A stretch of DNA of 64,000 nucleotides from Hyphomonadaceae bacterium (lineage in GTDB: Bacteria > Pseudomonadota > Alphaproteobacteria > Caulobacterales > Aquidulcibacteraceae): positions 477,568-541,567 of the forward strand of contig JALHQO010000001.1 in assembly GCA_022841905.1 (NCBI GenBank), in the 5' to 3' direction. The position numbers were made by a program, and so were the translations under genes. This document shows positions 19,460-26,948 of the stretch, one piece after another. The notes beneath the pieces were generated by a model that searched no databases, had not been told where the DNA came from, and saw nothing but the letters and a program-made list of their open reading frames with translations. Position 1 is the first letter of the stretch, and each line of letters starts with the position of its first letter.

Positions 19460-19785
19460 TAGCGACCCAGTCCCTCCAGAGTGGCGGTCAAATGGCGCCA
19501 ATAGGCGCCGAGCTCATCGAGGCGCGCAGCACCTTTGTCGGTGAGCTGGTAGTATTTGCGCGGCGGGCCTTGGCCGCTCTCGACCCAATTGTAGTCGACG
19601 TATTCCTCACGCCGGAGTTTGGAGAGGAGCGGGTAGAGCGTGCCTTCCTGCGTCGCGAACGGGGTCGGCGCGAGAGCGGCCAGAATGTCGCCGACATAGA
19701 CCGTCCGGCCGGACACGATCGTGAGGATCGCGAACTCCAGAAGACCTTTGCGTAGGCCGGCGAATTGTTCGTCTGCGGATGACAT
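19459..19785 (-). CDS. PadR family transcriptional regulator
   Basis: A 108-residue winged-helix regulator: 'LRKGLLEFAILTIVSGRTVYVGDILAAL', then the PadR core 'ATQEGTLYPLLSKLRREEYVDYNWVESGQGPPRKYYQLTDKGAARL'. It is of the short type without a long C-terminal dimer helix. The ATG at 19785 has AAGGT upstream. The frame continues 47 codons further, but that part crosses the promoter. It is the first gene of an operon with pspC and probably represses both through the inverted repeat at its promoter. Confidence 0.93.
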   Translation of the reverse strand: MSSADEQFAGLRKGLLEFAILTIVSGRTVYVGDILAALAPTPFATQEGTLYPLLSKLRREEYVDYNWVESGQGPPRKYYQLTDKGAARLDELGAYWRHLTATLEGLGR

Positions 19786-19790
19786 AAAGC

Positions 19791-19810
19791 TACCTTGTGT
19801 GAAAAAGGTA
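19791..19810. promoter_or_regulatory. Candidate PadR operator
   Basis: Perfect inverted repeat TACCTT-N8-AAGGTA. One arm is the -10 box of the padR promoter, and the repeat ends five bases before the padR ATG, so a bound dimer would block initiation. The spacing of eight bases is like known PadR sites, though the arm sequence differs from the ATGT/ACAT consensus. Confidence 0.5.
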
Positions 19811-19833
19811 TAGGGGCCTGGGAAGGATGTCAA
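19805..19833 (-). promoter_or_regulatory. Sigma-70 promoter of padR-pspC
   Basis: On the minus strand TTGACA (consensus -35, 19828-19833), a 17-base spacer and TACCTT (-10, 19805-19810). Transcription would begin close to 19798, giving a leader of only about 13 bases. Confidence 0.65.
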
Positions 19834-19874
19834 GAGTAGCAAGGGCGGGGTTAGGTCCGCCTTCGCCAAGGCTG

Positions 19875-20200
19875 CGGCAGACGATCTCGCTTTGCGAGAT
19901 CGGAGGGCGGAGACGCGAGGGATCACGTCTAAGGTTAGCTACAGTGTGCGCGCTGCTTGCGCATTGCCGGACGCTTTCGCTCGCGTCTCCGTGATCGGCT
20001 TCATCGGCGCCGTCGCTGGAGGTGTTTCACTCCAGGAGGCGGCGCGGCCGACGGCGTGCAGGTGCGCGGTGTTCGATCCGCGCGGCCCCGGTACGTACTC
20101 CAACGGTTGCGACCCCGTTGGCTTCTACTTTCGATGCGGTACGCGACGGGAGGGCGTCCAAGGGGTCTGTCCGTCTCTTCGCGGCGCCTTCTCATGAAAG
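19875..20200. ncRNA. Candidate structured RNA or hairpin-rich remnant in a gene-free stretch
   Basis: The stretch 19834-20384 has no convincing gene. It holds a chain of strong hairpins: GATCTCGC/GCGAGATC with a 3-base loop (19883-19901); GGAGACGCGAG with CTCGCGTCTCC (19909-19919 and 19980-19990); GATCACG with CGTGATC (19921-19927 and 19990-19996), which crosses the previous pair; a two-part stem GCGCCG..CTGGAG/CTCCAG..CGGCGC (20007-20045); GCGCGG/CCGCGC (20064-20083); and CCAACGG/CCGTTGG (20100-20121). The last three stems all have 8-base loops. No match to tmRNA, RNase P, SRP or 6S RNA was recognised. Strand and ends are unknown. Confidence 0.3.
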
Positions 20201-20329
20201 AGAAACAGCAATTGCATCACGCTCGATCACATCATCTCCGCGTTGCCTGAACAGTGCCCAACTGCCCTCCTGCGAAGATGATGGGGCGATGATACGCCGG
20301 GTTTGGATGCGGTCGGATAGATGTGATTC

Positions 20330-20400
20330 TATCCTCATATTATTGGTCCGCTTTTCGCCGGAAGCAGACATTAGCACGTGACATTCAACGAGCTGGCCTC
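20330..20400. repeat. Possible fragment of a common alphaproteobacterial intergenic repeat
   Basis: The minus-strand translation of this stretch reads 'CHVLMSASGEKRT', a phrase I remember from spurious proteins predicted over a dispersed intergenic repeat in alphaproteobacterial genomes. Only one copy is seen in this window, so the call rests on memory. Confidence 0.25.
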
Positions 20401-20708
20401 CAGCTCCCATTCTTCAAGCGAATGACCTTTTCGACGCGCAATCCCAAAAATTTCCGAGGCACCCTTAGCTTGGCGTCCGTTGCCACTCTAACGACTATCC
20501 CGTTGAACGGACCAACCCGTCCAATCTCACCGACCTCAACCTCATTCGGTGGACCAAATTGTGGATGTGCACTCAAAAACGCCGATTGCACGGCTTCGAA
20601 GATCGGAGAGCGCGGATCGTCATGAGGGTTTAGCTGATTGAACGCGCAAGCGCGCTCATGCTCCGACATGGTTAAGAACTCTTCCCAGGTCATAAGGTCC
20701 CAAGTCAT
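20385..20708 (-). CDS. Hypothetical protein, compositionally atypical
   Basis: A 107-residue frame of unknown function beginning MTWDLMTWEEFLTMSEHERA. It is rich in acidic residues in the first half and ends with basic beta-like segments ('GIVVRVATDAKLRVPRKFLGLRVEKVIRL'). Codon use is clearly less GC-biased at third positions than in its neighbours (TTT, TTG, CTA, AGA and GGA all appear), which suggests recent arrival. An in-frame TTG 12 codons upstream (20744) is an alternative start. No known domain was recognised. It sits alone between the hairpin-rich stretch and motB. Confidence 0.5.
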   Translation of the reverse strand: MTWDLMTWEEFLTMSEHERACAFNQLNPHDDPRSPIFEAVQSAFLSAHPQFGPPNEVEVGEIGRVGPFNGIVVRVATDAKLRVPRKFLGLRVEKVIRLKNGSWRPAR

Positions 20709-20785
20709 TTCGAGATGATGCGGATTGAAACGAGAAAAGGTCAACGTCCCGAATGGGCCAGAAGCAAAAATCCGCCCAGCGTCTC

Positions 20786-21703
20786 TTACAGCCCGTGATC
20801 AGCCGGCAGCGGCGGCGCTTCTCTCAGCAGCGTGATCGCAATGCGCCGATTTCCCGGCAGCGTGGGGTCGTCTTGGAAGAGCGGTTCGCTGTCGGCGCGG
20901 CCGGCGACTTCGTAGATGCGGCCAGAGGGGATGCCTTGGGCCGAGAGGATGCGGCGGGCTTCGTTGGCGCGCGCGGCGCTGAGTTCGAAGTTCGAGCCGT
21001 AGCGGCCGCCGGGCGGTGACGCATCGGTGTGGCCGGAAATGGTGAGCCGGTTCGGCAATTGCGCGATGACGCCTGAGATGGCGACAAGCAGACGCCGCGC
21101 GCGATCGTTCGGCGCTGCGTCATTGGCGTTGAACATCGAGCGGCCTTCCTGATCGACGATCTGGATGCGCAGGCCCTCGGGCGTTTGCTCCATGATGACG
21201 TTGCGCGAGAGCTCGGCGACGTCGGGCATGTCGGCCATGGCTTGGCGGATGGCGATTTCCGCGCGCGAGAACTCGGCCGTCTCGCGCAAGGTGCGGGCGC
21301 GGGTGAGGCTCTCGGCGTTGGGATCTTGCTGACCGCCGGGCGTCGCGCCCTCTTGCGCTTCGTTCTGCGCATCGGCGTTTGAGGTGTATTGCGGCTCGCT
21401 TGCGGGCGCGACCGGTGCGGAGTGGCCGTGGCGCACGCCCTCTTCGGCGAAACTTGTGCCTTCGAGGAGGCCGCCGGCGCCGGAGGAGACGCGGCTGACG
21501 CTGGCGGGTGCGAAGAATTCAGCGATGCCGCGGCGTTGCTCTGGACTTGTCGTGTTGATCAGCCACATGAGCAGGAAGAAGGCCATCATGGCGGTCACGA
21601 AGTCGGCATAGGCGACCTTCCAGGCGCCGCCGTGGTGACCACCGCCGACAACCTTTTTGACCTTCTTGATAATGATGGGGCGTTGATTGGTCGCAGTGCT
21701 CAT
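20786..21703 (-). CDS. motB: Flagellar motor stator protein MotB
   Basis: Anchors the proton-driven stator to peptidoglycan. The 305 residues start 'MSTATNQRPIIIKKVKKVVGGGHHGGAWKVAYADFVTAMMAFFLLMWL', which contains the single membrane helix with the proton-carrying Asp of 'YADFVTAM'. A variable linker follows, and a C-terminal OmpA-like peptidoglycan-binding domain ('LTISGHTDASPPGG', 'NFELSAARANEARRIL', 'NRRIAITLL'). Start chosen at 21703; an ATG four codons upstream is possible. motA is not adjacent, which is usual for alphaproteobacteria with dispersed stator genes. Confidence 0.93.
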   Translation of the reverse strand: MSTATNQRPIIIKKVKKVVGGGHHGGAWKVAYADFVTAMMAFFLLMWLINTTSPEQRRGIAEFFAPASVSRVSSGAGGLLEGTSFAEEGVRHGHSAPVAPASEPQYTSNADAQNEAQEGATPGGQQDPNAESLTRARTLRETAEFSRAEIAIRQAMADMPDVAELSRNVIMEQTPEGLRIQIVDQEGRSMFNANDAAPNDRARRLLVAISGVIAQLPNRLTISGHTDASPPGGRYGSNFELSAARANEARRILSAQGIPSGRIYEVAGRADSEPLFQDDPTLPGNRRIAITLLREAPPLPADHGL

Positions 21704-21784
21704 TGGGCCAACCATTCTGGTGGAAACGCGCGACCGTCGCCGAACGGGGTTAAGATCGCGTTGAACAAAGGAAACGAAGCGCGG

Positions 21785-22282
21785 ATGGACGAGACGCCCG
21801 AACAACTCTTTCGCCGCACCATGGGCGCGTTCGCGACGGGCGTGACCGTGGTGTCGGCGGCGGGCGCAGGCGGGCGCATGGCGGGCATCACCGTCAACTC
21901 GCTGACCTCGGTCTCGCTAAAGCCCCGACTTTTGTTGTGGTGTTTAGGCTACGAGTCCGCGCGCTACGATTTCTTCGCGGCGGCCGAGACGTGGGGCGTT
22001 ACCGTGCTCGGCGCGGATGATGAGGCGGCAGCGCGGCGGTTCGCGCGCGCTGAAACCGAGGCGATCGAGCTGGGCGAAGCGGCGACGTTCGCTGGCGCGC
22101 CGGTGCTGCAAATGGGGGTGGCGCATGTCGCGTGCCGCACGCACGATAGGCACGCAGCTGGCGACCATCTCATTATCATTGGTGAAGTGCTTGATCTCAG
22201 GGTCAAGCCGGGCGCGGTGCTGACATTTCTGCGCGGGCTCTATGGTGAGGCCGCCGATCCGAGAGAGAAATCTGGGAGCTAA
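21785..22282 (+). CDS. Flavin reductase domain protein
   Basis: A 165-residue FMN-binding split-barrel protein of the flavin reductase family. Visible motifs are 'RRTMGAFATGVTVVSA', 'AGITVNSLTSVSLKPRLLLWCL', 'FFAAAETWGVTVLGADDEAAARRFA' and the late histidine in 'DHLIIIGEVLDL'. Such proteins supply reduced flavin to a partner monooxygenase or act alone on small substrates; no partner is next to it. The start is ATG 21785, although the frame is open far upstream over motB. The following dehydrogenase begins six bases after its stop. Confidence 0.88.
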   Translation: MDETPEQLFRRTMGAFATGVTVVSAAGAGGRMAGITVNSLTSVSLKPRLLLWCLGYESARYDFFAAAETWGVTVLGADDEAAARRFARAETEAIELGEAATFAGAPVLQMGVAHVACRTHDRHAAGDHLIIIGEVLDLRVKPGAVLTFLRGLYGEAADPREKSGS

Positions 22283-22288
22283 GCAGTC

Positions 22289-23155
22289 ATGGCGAAGACG
22301 GCTTTCATTGGTCTGGGCGTGATGGGCGCGCCGATGGCGGGGCATCTGGCCGCCGCCGGGCACGACGTCGCGGTCTATAACCGCACCGAAGAGAAGGCGC
22401 GCGATTGGGCGCAGAAACATAAGGGCCGCACCTATAGCTCGGTCGCCAGCGCGGCCGATGGCGCCGACATCATCTTCTCCTGCGTCGGCAATGACCGCGA
22501 CCTGCGCGAAGTGTTCGAAGCGGCGGCGACGCGCATGCGCAAAGGCGCGATCTTCGTCGACCACACCACCGCATCCGCCGCGATCGCGCGCGAACTGGCG
22601 GAGAAGGCCGAGGCGCTGGGCTTCGGTTTTCTCGACGCGCCGGTCTCGGGCGGACAAGCGGGCGCCGAAGCGGGGACGCTGACGGTGATGGCGGGTGGCG
22701 AGCCGAGCGTGTTCGCCGAAGCGCAGCCGATCATGGCGGCGTACGCAAAAAATATGACTTTGATCGGCCCTGCTGGTTCAGGCCAGCTGGCGAAGATGGT
22801 GAATCAAATCTGTATCGCCGGCGTGGTGCAGGGGCTGGCGGAAGGGCTCCATTTCGCCAAGCGCGCGGACTTAGATGTTGAGAAGGTCATCGCGGCAATC
22901 TCCAAGGGTGCGGCGCAAAGCTGGCAAATGGAGAACCGCTGGAAGACCATGAACGAAGGCCGCTTTGATTTCGGGTTTGCTGTCGATTGGATGCGCAAAG
23001 ACCTGGGGCTGGTGCTCGCGGAAGCGGAAGTTAACGGCGCCAAGTTGGAATTAACCGAACTCGTCGATCAGTTTTACGCAGACGTGCAGGCGATGGGCGG
23101 CAAACGCTGGGATACGTCGAGCCTGATCGCGCGCCTGGAGCGGCCTAAGGGCTGA
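22289..23155 (+). CDS. NAD(P)-dependent beta-hydroxyacid dehydrogenase (3-hydroxyisobutyrate dehydrogenase family)
   Basis: A 288-residue oxidoreductase with the Rossmann opening 'FIGLGVMGAPMAGHLAAAGHDVAVYNRTEEKA' (Arg after Asn favours NADP), substrate motif 'FLDAPVSGGQAGAEAGTLTVMAGG', and the catalytic Lys of 'GSGQLAKMVNQI'. The family covers 3-hydroxyisobutyrate, tartronate semialdehyde and glyoxylate/succinic semialdehyde reductases; which one cannot be settled from sequence reading. It follows the flavin reductase closely and is probably co-transcribed. Confidence 0.88.
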   Translation: MAKTAFIGLGVMGAPMAGHLAAAGHDVAVYNRTEEKARDWAQKHKGRTYSSVASAADGADIIFSCVGNDRDLREVFEAAATRMRKGAIFVDHTTASAAIARELAEKAEALGFGFLDAPVSGGQAGAEAGTLTVMAGGEPSVFAEAQPIMAAYAKNMTLIGPAGSGQLAKMVNQICIAGVVQGLAEGLHFAKRADLDVEKVIAAISKGAAQSWQMENRWKTMNEGRFDFGFAVDWMRKDLGLVLAEAEVNGAKLELTELVDQFYADVQAMGGKRWDTSSLIARLERPKG

Positions 23156-23225
23156 TCTACGGCGCACTTCAAGGTCTTTTAAGCTAAATGCGTTAGTTTC
23201 CGCGGCTCTGGCGGAGATAACAAGA

Positions 23226-24074
23226 ATGAGCGCGAAGGGCTTGACCGTCCTCATCGTCGAGCCGAACAAGTTCGAGGGACAAATCATCCTCGACCTGCTT
23301 CGCAACGCTGGCGTTGATAAGATAAAGGTCGTGCAGTGCCAAGATGTGGCGCTCGATCTGCTTGAAGTTTACAACGCCAATGTCGTGATCGCGTCGTACG
23401 AGATGGCGCCGCTCGATGGCGCCGCGTGGACGCGCGCTTACCGCCGCAACAAGAAATTGCCCGGCCGCAAGGCTTCGATTTTCATCACCTCCGGTTCGTT
23501 TTCGCGCGCCATGGCGGAAGAATGCCGCCACGCCGGTTGCAACGCGCTGATCGGCAAGCCGCTCTCGGCGAAAGTGCTAATGGCCACGATCACCAAAGTG
23601 CTGAGCCAGCCGCGCGAATTCATCGATACGGAAGCCGGCTATGTCGGCCCATGCCGCCGCGCCGGCATCGTCACCGCGGGCGCGCCGACAAAGCGCCGCA
23701 AGGGCGATGACGAAGCGGATGCGGGCGATGTGTTCACGCTGCAGGATGCGGTGGAAGCGCTGCGCGCCGCCGCTTCGACCTTTGCCGGCGACACTTCGAT
23801 GCTGGAGCCGTGCGAAGTCGCGCTGCGCAATGTGCAAGCCTATGCCGTAAACGCCGGCGACGGGCCGCTGATGCGGGCGTGTGCGGCGTTTGCGTTGCAG
23901 CTCTCCTCGGCCAAGGGTTTGCGTCCGGAAGCGGTGAAGGCCTCGCTCGATGTCTGCGTCAACGGCGTGGCGAAGCTGGTGGCGCTGGGCGCCGACCAAG
24001 CGCAGCGGCGTGAAGAGATCGCCGAAGGCGTACGCATGGCGGTCGGCAAAGCGGCGATGCAACGCGCGGCTTAA
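23226..24074 (+). CDS. Receiver-like protein lacking the phosphoacceptor Asp
   Basis: The first 125 residues have the CheY-like fold pattern: 'LTVLIVEPNKFEGQIILDLLRNAGV', 'NVVIASYEMAPLDGAAWTRAYRR', 'ASIFITSGSF' and 'ALIGKPLS'. The usual acidic pair after strand 1 is Glu-Pro, and the phosphoacceptor Asp is replaced by Ser in 'IASYEM', while the late Lys is kept. It is therefore a degenerate receiver that likely signals without phosphorylation. Residues 150-282 form an alanine-rich helical domain with no known match, perhaps for protein contacts. It stands alone, and its stop shares TTAA with the convergent oxidoreductase stop. Confidence 0.8.
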   Translation: MSAKGLTVLIVEPNKFEGQIILDLLRNAGVDKIKVVQCQDVALDLLEVYNANVVIASYEMAPLDGAAWTRAYRRNKKLPGRKASIFITSGSFSRAMAEECRHAGCNALIGKPLSAKVLMATITKVLSQPREFIDTEAGYVGPCRRAGIVTAGAPTKRRKGDDEADAGDVFTLQDAVEALRAAASTFAGDTSMLEPCEVALRNVQAYAVNAGDGPLMRACAAFALQLSSAKGLRPEAVKASLDVCVNGVAKLVALGADQAQRREEIAEGVRMAVGKAAMQRAA

Positions 24075-25456
24075 GCCGCCTCGAGCAGCCGCGTTAAGTT
24101 TGCGAGCCCAGGCTTCATCGCCGCGCTGTAGCGCGCGAGAATGCTCGTGTGCGCCGGATCGTTTTCGCTGATCGCCCGGGCGGCCATCGCGCTGAAGCGA
24201 TCGAGGCGCGAGCGCGCGACCCATTCCAGAACGCCTGGCGATTTTTGCCAAAGGTAGCGATTGCGCGCTTCGGCCAGGCGCGAACTGATCCAATCGATCG
24301 GCGCATCCGGGATCGGTACGGGCGCCGACAGCGCGTTCTTGGCGTCATTGTCCGACATCGTCGCTTCGAGAAAGGCGATGAAAGCGGCGCTGAAGGTTGG
24401 CGAGCAGCGGCGGACGTATTGCAGCGTGATCCGGTCGTTGGCGAAGACTGGGCGTGGCGGCTGACGCGGGATGCCATCGGCGCTGCAATTGATGTAGAGC
24501 GCGTCAGGCGGCGTCTCGATCTCGCCCGCATCAAGCGCGATGCGCGCACGGTCGATGGCTTTGACGCGGCCCTTGCGCACGACATTAGTGACCTGGCGCA
24601 ATAGCGCGACTTCACCCGCGCTGGCGATGGCGCAGCGATACATGTCTGGCATCACCGCGGGATCCAGCCGGCGCCATAAGCCGGCTTGTTCGAGCCGCAG
24701 ATAAAGATCGGCGGCGTTTTCGGCGTCACGCGCGGCTTCGATCTCGGCGACCAGTGCGTTGTAGGTCGCGGCGAAGAAAGCGTAGCTCGGTTGCACGGTC
24801 TCGCGCGACAGGATCCAAGCATCGCGCGGGCGGATCCAAGTGATGTGCTCGGGTGCTGCGCCATTGGTGATGAGCCAGACGACAGTGTCCATCGCGGTTT
24901 TGCCGGCGCCGATGATCACATAGCGCGCAGTGGCGTCAGCGCGCTCCAGCGCGTGTGGCGGGATGCAGCGGACGCCGGGTGCGATGGTGAACGGTGGCGG
25001 CTGTTCGTTCGGCAATTGCGTGCCGGTATAGGTGGCGTCCACCAGCTTCCTGCGCGCGCTCAATCGTATCGCGCCGTTGGGGCCAGTGGCGACGCCGTCG
25101 GCGTACTCGTGCGACGGCAAATAACGGACGCGGCCGCTGGGCAGCAGGCGTTCGGCCATCACGGCGTGGAAATAGGCACGAATATCAGGGCCTGCGGCGA
25201 GTTGGTGGAGGCCGGCGTTGAAGCCTTCCTCATCCGTTTCCTCCGTGCCGAGTTCGCGCGAGTTGACGCCGTAATTGAGCGACGGGCCGTGCAGGCGCAC
25301 GAACGGGTAACAAGCGTTCCAGTGGCCGCCCGGCGCATCGCGGCGATCGACGATGATCATGCTGGCGTCGCTTTCGCTTAGCATGGTGTCGGCGAAGGCG
25401 AGCGCCGTGGCGCCGGCGCCGACGATGACGTAATCGGCTTCAAACTCTTGGGTCAT
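24071..25456 (-). CDS. FAD/NAD(P)-binding oxidoreductase, unknown substrate
   Basis: A 461-residue flavoprotein with two dinucleotide-binding motifs: 'YVIVGAGATALAFADTML' near residue 9 (FAD), then 'VDRRDAPGGHWN', and 'YVIIGAGKTAMDTVVWLI' near residue 185 (NADP). The layout resembles class B flavin monooxygenases and related proteins. I cannot assign a substrate. It is divergent from the TauD-like dioxygenase, with about 94 bases between starts. Confidence 0.8.
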   Translation of the reverse strand: MTQEFEADYVIVGAGATALAFADTMLSESDASMIIVDRRDAPGGHWNACYPFVRLHGPSLNYGVNSRELGTEETDEEGFNAGLHQLAAGPDIRAYFHAVMAERLLPSGRVRYLPSHEYADGVATGPNGAIRLSARRKLVDATYTGTQLPNEQPPPFTIAPGVRCIPPHALERADATARYVIIGAGKTAMDTVVWLITNGAAPEHITWIRPRDAWILSRETVQPSYAFFAATYNALVAEIEAARDAENAADLYLRLEQAGLWRRLDPAVMPDMYRCAIASAGEVALLRQVTNVVRKGRVKAIDRARIALDAGEIETPPDALYINCSADGIPRQPPRPVFANDRITLQYVRRCSPTFSAAFIAFLEATMSDNDAKNALSAPVPIPDAPIDWISSRLAEARNRYLWQKSPGVLEWVARSRLDRFSAMAARAISENDPAHTSILARYSAAMKPGLANLTRLLEAA

Positions 25457-25550
25457 GGGGCCGTTTTGGCCGGTTTACGCGGCGGCGGCCAGTTCAGGAA
25501 TTGAATCGGCTCGCTGGCGCAGCGGCGCCGGAGTGCTAGACTGCGCGCCC

Positions 25551-26390
25551 ATGAGCCTCACCATCACACCCCTTCCAGGCTGCGGCGCTGAGATTGGCGG
25601 CGTCGACCTGGGCGCACCGATGTCGGACGACGATTTCGCCGCCATCCGCAAAGCCTATGCCGATCACGGCGTCATCTTTTTCCGCGATCAGGAGATCAAC
25701 GAAGAAGAGCACATCGCATTCGCGCGGCGTTGGGCGCCGATCAACATCAATCGCTTTCTCGGCGCGCACGAGCGCTATCCGGAGATCGCGGTGCTGCGCA
25801 AAGAGGCGGACCAAACCGAGAATATCGGCGGCGCCTGGCACACGGATCAGTCCTACGATCACGCGCCGGCGATGGGCTCGATCCTAGTGGCGCGCGAACT
25901 GCCGCCGGAAGGCGGCAACACGTTGTTTGCTTCGATGTATAAAGCGTACGACGCGCTCTCGCCCGCGATGAAGGAAAAGCTCGCGCCGCTGAAGGCGATC
26001 CATTCGGCTAAGCGCATTTTCGGCAAAGCGGCGCTTTATAACAAGGAACGCGGCGATCGCATCGGCAACGAAGATGTCGCTGAGCAGCTCGAGGATAGCG
26101 TGCATCCGGTGGTGATCACGCATCCGCTCAGCGGCAAGAAGGCGCTGTTTGTCAACATTGCTTACACGACGCAGATCATCGGCTGGAGCGAAGCGGAGAC
26201 GAGCGCGTTCGTGGCGGAGATGTTCGTGCACGCGACGCAGCCAGAGTTTGTCTATGAGTTCGAGTGGCGCCCGGGCTCGATCGCGTTCTGGGACAATCGC
26301 TCCACCTGGCACTACGCCAAGAACGATTACCAAGGCCATCGCCGCGAAATGCATCGCATCACGCTCGAAGGTGTGCCGCTGTCGGCTTGA
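25551..26390 (+). CDS. TauD/TfdA family alpha-ketoglutarate-dependent dioxygenase
   Basis: A 279-residue non-heme iron enzyme that couples decarboxylation of 2-oxoglutarate to substrate hydroxylation. The iron triad is visible: His and Asp in 'AWHTDQSY' and the distal His in 'RSTWHYAKNDYQGHRREMHRITL', which also has the Arg that binds 2-oxoglutarate. 'HGVIFFRDQEINEEEHIAFA' is the usual N-terminal block. It belongs to the taurine / 2,4-D dioxygenase family, but the substrate is not evident. Start ATG 25551 is chosen over an open frame upstream. Confidence 0.9.
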   Translation: MSLTITPLPGCGAEIGGVDLGAPMSDDDFAAIRKAYADHGVIFFRDQEINEEEHIAFARRWAPININRFLGAHERYPEIAVLRKEADQTENIGGAWHTDQSYDHAPAMGSILVARELPPEGGNTLFASMYKAYDALSPAMKEKLAPLKAIHSAKRIFGKAALYNKERGDRIGNEDVAEQLEDSVHPVVITHPLSGKKALFVNIAYTTQIIGWSEAETSAFVAEMFVHATQPEFVYEFEWRPGSIAFWDNRSTWHYAKNDYQGHRREMHRITLEGVPLSA

Positions 26391-26401
26391 GGGATTTGCG
26401 C

Positions 26402-26821
26402 ATGGGTTTGAACGCAAACGCGGCTGCAACGCTGGCGAAGTGGCACGCGATGGTGGCGGCGCGGGATATGTCGGGCTTGGGCGAGATCGTGCATGCTGAC
26501 GCGACGTTCCGCTCGCCGATGGCGTTCAAGCCGTATCACTCCGCGCAGGCGGTGGTGCTGATCATCTCGACGGTGATGACTGTGTTCGAGGACTTCGCGT
26601 ATCACCGGACTTTGGTGAGCGAAGATGGGCTGAGCGTTGTCTTGGAGTTCAGCGCGCGCGTCGGTGAGCGAGGGTTGAAGGGCATCGATCTGATTGCGTT
26701 CGATGCGGACGGCCTGATCACGGATTTCGAAGTGATGGTGCGGCCGTTGAATGGTCTGCAAGCGGTGGGCGCGGAAATGGGCGCTAGGTTGGCGGCGTTT
26801 TTGCCGGCGTATAAGGGCTAG
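26402..26821 (+). CDS. SnoaL/NTF2-like fold protein
   Basis: A 139-residue small protein: 'AATLAKWHAMVAARDMSGLGEIVHADATFRSPMAF' is a typical NTF2-like opening helix-strand pattern, and 'IDLIAFDADGLITDFEVMVRPLNGLQAVGAEMG' is the usual C-terminal part. Proteins of this shape act as small isomerases, hydrolases or ligand carriers. It starts 11 bases after the dioxygenase stop and is probably co-transcribed with it, which hints at a shared pathway. Confidence 0.82.
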   Translation: MGLNANAAATLAKWHAMVAARDMSGLGEIVHADATFRSPMAFKPYHSAQAVVLIISTVMTVFEDFAYHRTLVSEDGLSVVLEFSARVGERGLKGIDLIAFDADGLITDFEVMVRPLNGLQAVGAEMGARLAAFLPAYKG

Positions 26822-26837
26822 GTTTTAGGTCTGCGCG

Positions 26838-26930
26838 CTAGGCGAAGAGAAACCGGTACAGCAGCATTCCGACGCCAATGCCGAGCGCCATGCCCAATGT
26901 GCCCCATTTGAAACGCTTGTTGTCCTGCAT
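26838..26930 (-). CDS. Small single-pass membrane peptide (30 residues)
   Basis: ATG at 26930 preceded by a strong GAGGGAG site about five bases upstream. The product is MQDNKRFKWGTLGMALGIGV followed by GMLLYRFLFA: a short basic, polar N terminus, then a glycine-rich membrane helix with a small-residue face (GxxxAxGxGxG), typical of helix-helix packing. It starts 18 bases after the hemB stop on the same strand and so is likely the last gene of the hemB unit. Too short for normal gene finders. Function unknown. Confidence 0.6.
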   Translation of the reverse strand: MQDNKRFKWGTLGMALGIGVGMLLYRFLFA

Positions 26931-26948
26931 TGTCTCCCTCTCTAACGC

